Under the pieces are notes generated by a model. That model was not told where the DNA came from, did not search any database, and was given only the letters and a program-made list of their open reading frames with translations. A stretch of DNA of 64,000 nt, taken from NCBI GenBank assembly GCA_029448655.1, contig JACCLO010000005.1:1612001-1676000 (forward strand), given 5' to 3'. The translations under genes and the position numbers were made by a program. The stretch is from Wolfiporia cocos (Eukaryota > Basidiomycota > Agaricomycetes > Polyporales > Phaeolaceae). Positions 58,715 to 64,000 of this stretch are shown here, one piece after another (position 1 is the stretch's first letter; the number at the start of each line of letters is the position of its first letter).

Positions 58715-59611
58715 CTAGGCCGAACGCTCCAGTGACAGCCTGCTGACTATTGCGAAATTACTAATCTGTACCTTCGCCTTACCAATGCTGCTCGCCTTAG
58801 CAAGTTGTGAGGGCTTACCACCGTAAACATCGATATCAGGATTGACAGCCCGCAGAGCTTCTCGCGCGCGACGAGCGCCGTACCGCGACGCTCCGTCGCA
58901 TGCCCACCCTTGAGCAGTACGGCACTCCAGCTGTCTTTGGGTCAGCGGCGCGTCGAGGGACTGAGTGGAGTCCTGCGAGGACCGCTCGCAAGGTGAGCCA
59001 GGAAGTATACATTATGATTGGCAACTTACATCACCAATGTGCCGACCATTCTCTACCATGTATCGACCATTCTCTACCATGTATCTATATTGGTTCAAGC
59101 CGAGTCTTCTGGTCTGTGTACGCGCATATGCTGCGGCAGGTGACAACTGCAACTGCTCGCTATCGACATCGTCGCCCGCAGAGGTGCCTGTGCTGACGTC
59201 AGTACCCGATGGGCGAACGGCATACATGGGGAGACCGTCGGGCCCGAAGGTCACTCGCCCTTCGTAATAATCTTTACGTATACTCAGCTGCAGAGATGCC
59301 TCAAATATCGGGTCCGGGAGAATCCCCGCCGACCTCTCGAATAACTCAGGAGGGCTGTTTGACGGGACGAGTATAACCGACCCCAAGTCCAGGCATGATA
59401 CAGGGACAGTCGGTGCTTGGTACATGGCGTGCTCATGCTCGACGGACCTGTTAATCGAGAGACGGTAGGCACGGACAGCGATGCCGAGGAATGTCTCCTT
59501 GACGCGGCGTATCATCGAGTAGCGGCGTATCTTCTGTTTCAGGTACGCGTCAGGACGCGTACAAAGGCCATATGGCGAATGACTCACAGCCTTTACGAAG
59601 TTAGCGGGCAT
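58715..59611 (-). CDS. Orphan family A, copy A4 (diverged)
   Basis: Exon 1 MPANFVKA (59588-59611), intron of about 54 nt ending CTGAAACAG, then KIRRYSMIRRVKETFLGIAV: the SMIRR motif is kept, with Val in place of Phe. It continues DSPPELFER-like residues, YYEGRVTFGPDGLPMYAV and QTRRLGLNQY, then a doubled RYMVENG from a 21-bp tandem repeat (about 59041-59085), ending RHIGD at GTAAGTTGCC. Exon 3 reads DSTQSLDAPLTQRQLECRTA to VNPDIDVYG. Exon 4 would end SLERSA with TAG at 58715-58717. The last two joins are less certain than in A1-A3. The upstream element at about 59681-59720 matches the family core. Unknown function. Confidence 0.5.
59041..59085. repeat. 21-bp in-frame tandem duplication inside A4
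   Basis: The unit CGACCATTCTCTACCATGTAT occurs twice in succession, giving seven extra residues (RYMVENG repeated). Other A and B copies have a single copy at this place. Confidence 0.75.
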
Positions 59612-60230
59612 TTTGGTGCTGTGGCACGGGACTCGTGGCTAGTATCCAGCGACTGGTGGAAGTCCGGCTGGAAGAAGGTCAGCGGGCGACGTTGAATTTA
59701 TATTCGGGCGTCCCCGGCTGTGGCCATGATCCACGTTTGTAGGCATTGCCCATTATTCCGCCTCGTGTATCGGTTGGTGTGATCCATTATCTACGCGGAC
59801 AGGCGACGTTTATCCACGGCCCGAAGTAGTTTTCGCCAACTTGGGGCCGTTCTGTCGTTCATCTGCAGTAGGAGGCGGTTCTGCGCATTCTCCTGATCCT
59901 TAACGGGTGTCTAGCTGAACAAACTAAGGCTCGCCGGGTTTTCTATTGTAGGCAAGGCCAGGCTGTCACATTGAACCAGATCTTGCAGTAGACCCTATGT
60001 GCGGTTATTGCATGCTCAGTCTATAATATCGCGGAACAGATTGCTACCGTTCGCAAGGTGCGATTATATTTTCTACTTTTTTATGCCAGTGTGATAATTT
60101 TCTCTCGTATGATCGGTGTCTATCTCTGTATCAAGATTGGCTAGTCCTCCAGATATAAGCTGGCAGTGGCCTTCGCCTTCCGATGAAAATGTCTTTAATG
60201 AAGATAGCTGTGAACGTGACGGCAAGCAAT
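59612..60230. promoter_or_regulatory. A4 upstream region and B2 3' region
   Basis: About 59681-59720 holds the family core element (TTGAATTTATATTCGGGCG on plus). 59.72-60.0 kb mirrors 47.76-48.02 kb. 60.0-60.23 kb mirrors the 3' flank of B1. No further gene seen. Confidence 0.45.
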
Positions 60231-60987
60231 CTACATGGTCATGGCCCCATCATCGACATCGATTACCATTTCCTCGTCTGCAAAGTCACCGTTGGCTATG
60301 GGCCTGCGTCAGTCAGCTTGCCTGTTTCCATCGGCGGACAAACTTACCGGTTTCGAGCTCATGGGACGCGGGGTGCTGTAAGGGTGTCTCTTGCGAGCAG
60401 TCAGGGGAAGGCCATTCATGAAACCTATGCCCTTCGACCCTCGACCGAGATCCAGCCGCGGTGGACGGCTGCATGATGTCCTGCGGCGTTAGCACACAAG
60501 GTGAGCCGAAGTCATACATGGAATGCAGCTGGTTACTGACATCATCGTGACCGTTTTCTACCATGTATGGATTCTGGCTCAGGCCACGTCTCCAGGCCTC
60601 GATGCGCTCGTAAGTCGTTGCCGGTGCCGGGTGCGGCCACCGACCGTCTACGTCTTCATTCGAGAACGCATGCGGATGCTGGTGCTGATGAAGTGAAGCG
60701 TCGGTGCCCGAACTTTGGACTTCCATCGATCCGGAGTACATGGACTCCTCCATCGCCTCGTCCTCGCTGGCAGCCGGCGCTTGGTACGCAGCTGGCTCGC
60801 ACTGAGCAAATTTCCCAGTGAACTGATTTGCTGAAGTACGCTGGCTGCGTATTACAGTGCCCAAGATCATCGCCTTCGACCGATGGACCGTCGGGTGGCG
60901 CGGCGTCTTACGGCTAGAAAGCTGCAAGTGCGACATATCAATACTTACGTGCAAAGGGCCACAGTATCAATTTCCTACCTTCTTCAT
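60231..60987 (-). CDS. Orphan family B, copy B2 (intact four-exon gene)
   Basis: Exon 1 M-K-K (60979-60987), intron ending CTTGCAG, then a main exon LSSRKTPRHPTVHRSKAMIL, FAQCEPAAYQAPAASEDEAM, SSGTDASLHQHQHPHAFSNE, ATTYERIEAWRRGLSQNPYM and VENGHDD. A GTCAGTAACCAG donor follows. Exon 3 (after CGCAG) has DIMQPSTAAGSRSRVEGHRF. Exon 4 reads ANGDFADEEMVIDVDDGAMT and ends TM, TAG 60231-60233. About 225 residues. Compared with B1 it lacks a short in-frame piece (RFTAAFSQEHA) and keeps frame where B1 shifts. No known domain. Confidence 0.65.
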
Positions 60988-61584
60988 GATTAGCAAGTTG
61001 AATAAGACGCGGATCTCGCGGTTGGTGGTGACTGGTACAAGTCAAGTAGTCCAAGCGGACGAGCTGGACTTATGTTATGGCGTCTATGTGTATGCGGCAC
61101 GGACCTACAGTCGCATACGTTCCCGTTGTCTACCTCGTGTACCGGTTCATCTGATTGACTATCTATGCGAGCAGGCAACGGGCCGACACATAGACAAGCT
61201 GGACCAAGGCCATTCGTTCTGCTTGTCCTTGCAGATGAAATGCTCGCCCATCGTTTCAATTTCTGTCTGGTGCTGACCCGGATGAGCCGTGTCTTATTCG
61301 TTCAGGCCACTCCTCTCATGTCCAAATACTGCGCAAGGAATCACCTGCTGGCTATAGTTCTCTGTGACGTCATCGCTGCGAAGACCTCGCGAATAAGACA
61401 ATACGGATTCGGCGAGACGAAGATCAGATACAAAATACGAAGCAGACTGATGACAAAAATTCATGCTCCCTGCGATAGTCCGCTGGCGTTCCCGGCCCCC
61501 ACGCGATCACGCTATCGATAGCATGACACTTGCAACAATATGGACGCAAGTGATCGTACAGAGGGCGCGGCGAGAATGATACAC
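60988..61584. other. B2 upstream region and spacer to A5
   Basis: Element GCGGACGAGCTGGACTTATG (about 61057-61076) is the mirror of the B1 upstream core near 46690-46710 and recurs before the truncated B3 near 62975-63000. The rest mirrors 45.5-45.7 and 46.4-46.65 kb. No gene supported. Confidence 0.4.
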
Positions 61585-62451
61585 CTAAATGAGCATGTTG
61601 TTGACATAGACGTTCATGACGCGGTCGCCAGAAGCTGTATGCCTATGTCAGCTATTTGGTTGGCTATGCAAAGGCTCCGCACTCACCTGGTTCGAGGGAG
61701 TCGTCCTGTGAAGACCGTCAATGGCCTCGGAGCGGGGCCACCCAACGACCTCATGGCCATCTACCGGGACAGCGGCGGAGGGCTGGCCAAGGTGCTATAA
61801 AGTCCATCCATAAGGTGAGCCAGGGATATTTATGGGAATGTGGACGGTCTACTCACACTATCGTCACCGTGACCACTCTGTACCATAAATCTCTCTGTGC
61901 TCAGGCCGAGTCTCCTCGCCTGTGTGCACGCATAGGCTGCGGCCGGCGACAAATCCGCCCGCCCGCCATGCATGTCCTCCGACGGGGTCATGGAGGAGAT
62001 GCGCACACTATCCTATGCCACTGGATGGTCCTGCACCTGCCCGAGATAAATGGGCTCGCCATTAGGCCCATACGTCAACCGACCTTCATAGTAGTCCCTA
62101 TACAGCTGCAAGCATGCTTCGAGGACTGGGTCTAGGGCCATGCCCTCAGGTCTCTCGAAGATCTCAGGTGGGCGATCCCATGGAACGAGCATCGCCGGCC
62201 CTGAGCTCAGCGACGATGCTGAATCGCTGACTACCGGCGACTGGTACCTCCCGTGCTCATGTTCGACGAGCCCGCCATCGCGCCGTGCAGTAGAGACGCG
62301 GTGGACGCGAATGACGATGCCCAGGAAAGTCGCCTTGAAGCGGTGTATCATCGAGTGGCGCGGTGTCTTGCGGTCAGTCTGGTCCAGGTACGCGTCAGGC
62401 CACACGCTAAGGGCCACACGATCGATCACTCACCAGAGACTTCAAGGTCAT
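61585..62451 (-). pseudogene. Orphan family A, copy A5 (internal stop)
   Basis: Exon 1 MTLKSL (62434-62451), a 56-nt intron, then TDRKTPRHSMIHRFKATFLG, VEHEHGRYQSP, DRPPEIFERPEGMALDP, YEGRLTYGPNGEPIYLGQVQ, DHPVA and a TAG at 62013-62015. The same frame continues after the stop with MTPSEDMHGGRADLSPAAAY and QSGHGDDS, so a single nonsense change separates it from a full gene. Exon 3 (HLGQPSAAVPVDGHEVVGWP) and exon 4 (NVYVNNMLI, TAG 61585-61587) are open. Either a young pseudogene or a truncated product of about 125 residues. Confidence 0.6.
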
Positions 62452-62523
62452 TTTGACGCTGTGGTCAGGATCTGCGGTCGATGGATGATGGTTGATGGTA
62501 GTTGAGCTGAAGGAGGGCAAGTG

Positions 62524-62760
62524 GGCGATGTCGAATTTATGTTCGGGCGTCTCCGTGAATGTGACCGGCGCGAGAGGCACGGCTGCAGCCATTGTCCATT
62601 GCTCTGCCTCGTGTGTCAGCTAATCTGATTTACTATCTACGCGAGTAGGGTGACCTGCGGCTACGGCCCGAAGGTTTGCTTGTCCTGGAGGGCAGCTCGA
62701 CTGCATACCCGAGAACCTTCAAGTGAGATGCATCCCAGAAGCCGATCAATCCGTCGAATA
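62524..62760 (-). promoter_or_regulatory. Conserved upstream region of A5
   Basis: Core at about 62528-62555 (TCGAATTTATGTTCGGGCGT on plus) is the mirror of the A3 core. The block to 62760 corresponds to 44.24-44.45 kb (DGLIGFWDASHLKVLGYAVE-like frame). At about 62775 it joins directly to a B fragment. Confidence 0.45.
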
Positions 62761-62774
62761 GAGTTAACAACCTC

Positions 62775-63050
62775 TCGTTGTTACGTATAACAGTCCCCAA
62801 GATCGTCGCCTTCGACCGATGGAGCGTTGGGTGGCGCGGTGTCTTGCCGCTGGTATGCTGCAGGCACAATAATTCGGCGCATGCAAAATGCCACAGCACT
62901 GATGACCTACCTGCTTCAAACTAATTGTGGCGCAAATCTTGCGGTTGGTAGTTATTTCGTTAAGAAGTCAAGTGGTGTGCGGGCGGGACTTATATGGGGG
63001 CGCCTATGTGATACGGACCCACAGTTGTAGATATTACCCGTTTGTCTGCC
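62775..63050 (-). pseudogene. Truncated family B copy (B3), 5' part only
   Basis: The minus strand reads SGKTPRHPTLHRSKATILGT like B2, preceded by a B-type upstream element (GACTTATATGGGGGCGCCTA at about 62989-63008). After VIRN the sequence runs into the A5 upstream block, so the rest of the gene is absent. It marks a recombination joint between a B gene and an A promoter region. Confidence 0.55.
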
Positions 63051-64000
63051 TCGTGTACCGCTTCATCGATTGACTATCCACGCGAGCAGGCGACGGCCCG
63101 ATGCACGAGAGAGAGACAGTCATTTATACCTCGCAGTCAGTATACCAAGTACATGTGCGGCAGCTAACGAGAGCCACGGTGGAAGTAAGAGGTTTACGTA
63201 AGTAAGGAGTAGGGTGTTGGAAAGGGTCAAACGTAGTTAGGTATCGTAGGAGAGCTCCGTGTGCACCAATAATGGCATAGGGAAAGGCTTACCCTGGGTC
63301 ATGAACGATGGGTGGGACGTCCCGCCCCGGGCCGCCCGAGGAAAGCACAGGAGTGTTTGAGGAAAGATATAATTGCCTGCCAACCGCGGACAGTGCTGAG
63401 CAAAAAGGAGAGTTGTAGTGACGGTGGCGCTTTGCGTAGGTGTGTGCGTGCTTCAAGATGAAGTGGGCAATGGATGAGGACGTGACGTCGCGTCTGTATG
63501 GTCGTCGCAAGGGCATGTAATAGGTTTGTTAGGCCTGAAACGCTGGTAGTATTCGCCTATAAAAGCGTGTCCTATGATACATTGGAGGAGACGTGATTGG
63601 ATGTGTCTCGACTCTGGCCGATGCACGACCAAGCTGGGCTGATATTGTTGGTGCTGCCTGTATTTGCGGATGGCGCACTTGTTCATCATTCTGATATCTG
63701 CTGGGTTCAGGTTGCTGATCTGGATGAATCGTGCCTCGTGCGTTCAGGTCATTTAAGTTACTCTCCTGCGTAAGGCATCATTTGATGTCATATTGACCGT
63801 CTTCATCATTACGCCGATCTATGATTGGAGAAGATGCAGGCGGACACAGTTCTGCAAAGCTATGAGGCTTCCTGATGTGACGTCGTATACATTACTTACC
63901 CCCTGTTGTCACTGACTGATATGTACATAATTAACCGATCGCTGCATTTTGCGCAGTACTCCTCTGCCCGTCACACCGATGTAGGATTGATCATAGATGC
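63051..64000. other. Right end of window, no gene recognised
   Basis: Beyond the B3 upstream element the sequence is not repeated elsewhere in the window as far as I can see. Minus-strand frames at 63289-63516 and 63453-63689 overlap and show no motif or splice pattern. Confidence 0.3.

Overview
The window is nuclear DNA of a filamentous fungus, most likely an agaricomycete basidiomycete (Polyporales-like). The evidence is many short GT..AG introns of about 50-65 nt, compact genes, mixed GC content, and the style of its recognisable genes: a secreted sedolisin, an S10 carboxypeptidase, a LAG1 ceramide synthase, a centromeric histone H3 and a Gfd2/YDR514C-like exonuclease. I saw no bacterial operons, rRNA, tRNA or CRISPR.

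Layout. 1-612 holds the 5' exons of an unidentified minus-strand gene running off the window. 0.66-5.19 kb is GC-rich with no convincing gene. From about 5.19 to 43.53 kb lies a very large interrupted palindrome. Its left arm (about 5.19-24.32 kb) and right arm (about 28.05-43.53 kb) carry the same series of small orphan genes in mirror order, around a unique 3.7-kb spacer with one intact secreted sedolisin (S53) gene. The arms are diverged copies: point changes, indels, a 954-bp hAT-like element in the left arm only (its empty site is visible in the right arm), and a further 2.6-kb duplication in the left arm only. 43.53-48.06 kb holds plus-strand members of the same orphan families (A3, Z3, B1). 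48.06-58.7 kb is a block of ordinary genes: cenH3/CENP-A, a Gfd2-like exonuclease, an S10 carboxypeptidase, LAG1 and an unidentified fragment. 58.7-63.05 kb holds minus-strand members (A4, B2, A5, a B fragment), so the ordinary block is itself bracketed by inverted orphan-gene arrays.

The orphan genes. Families A, B and F share one architecture: a micro first exon of 3-8 codons, a 50-60 nt intron, a main exon opening with a basic motif of the type S-M-I-R-R-F-K-A, an intron right after an acidic G-H-x-D-D/E motif, and two short 3' exons joined in phase 1. A and B also share a conserved upstream block around a CATAAATTTAAC-like element. Seven A/B genes, one truncated B copy and two F genes are visible, some intact and some with stops or frameshifts. 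Families C, E, G, H, I, J, L, K and Z add further small conserved ORFs in two to four copies. I recognise none of these proteins. The two proteases, LAG1 and cenH3 are ordinary genes; nothing in the sequence links them functionally to the orphan families beyond position.

Family letters are names used only in this report. Exon joins were read by eye from splice consensus, reading frame and comparison between copies, so coordinates of multi-exon genes are envelopes from start to stop codon unless exons are stated.
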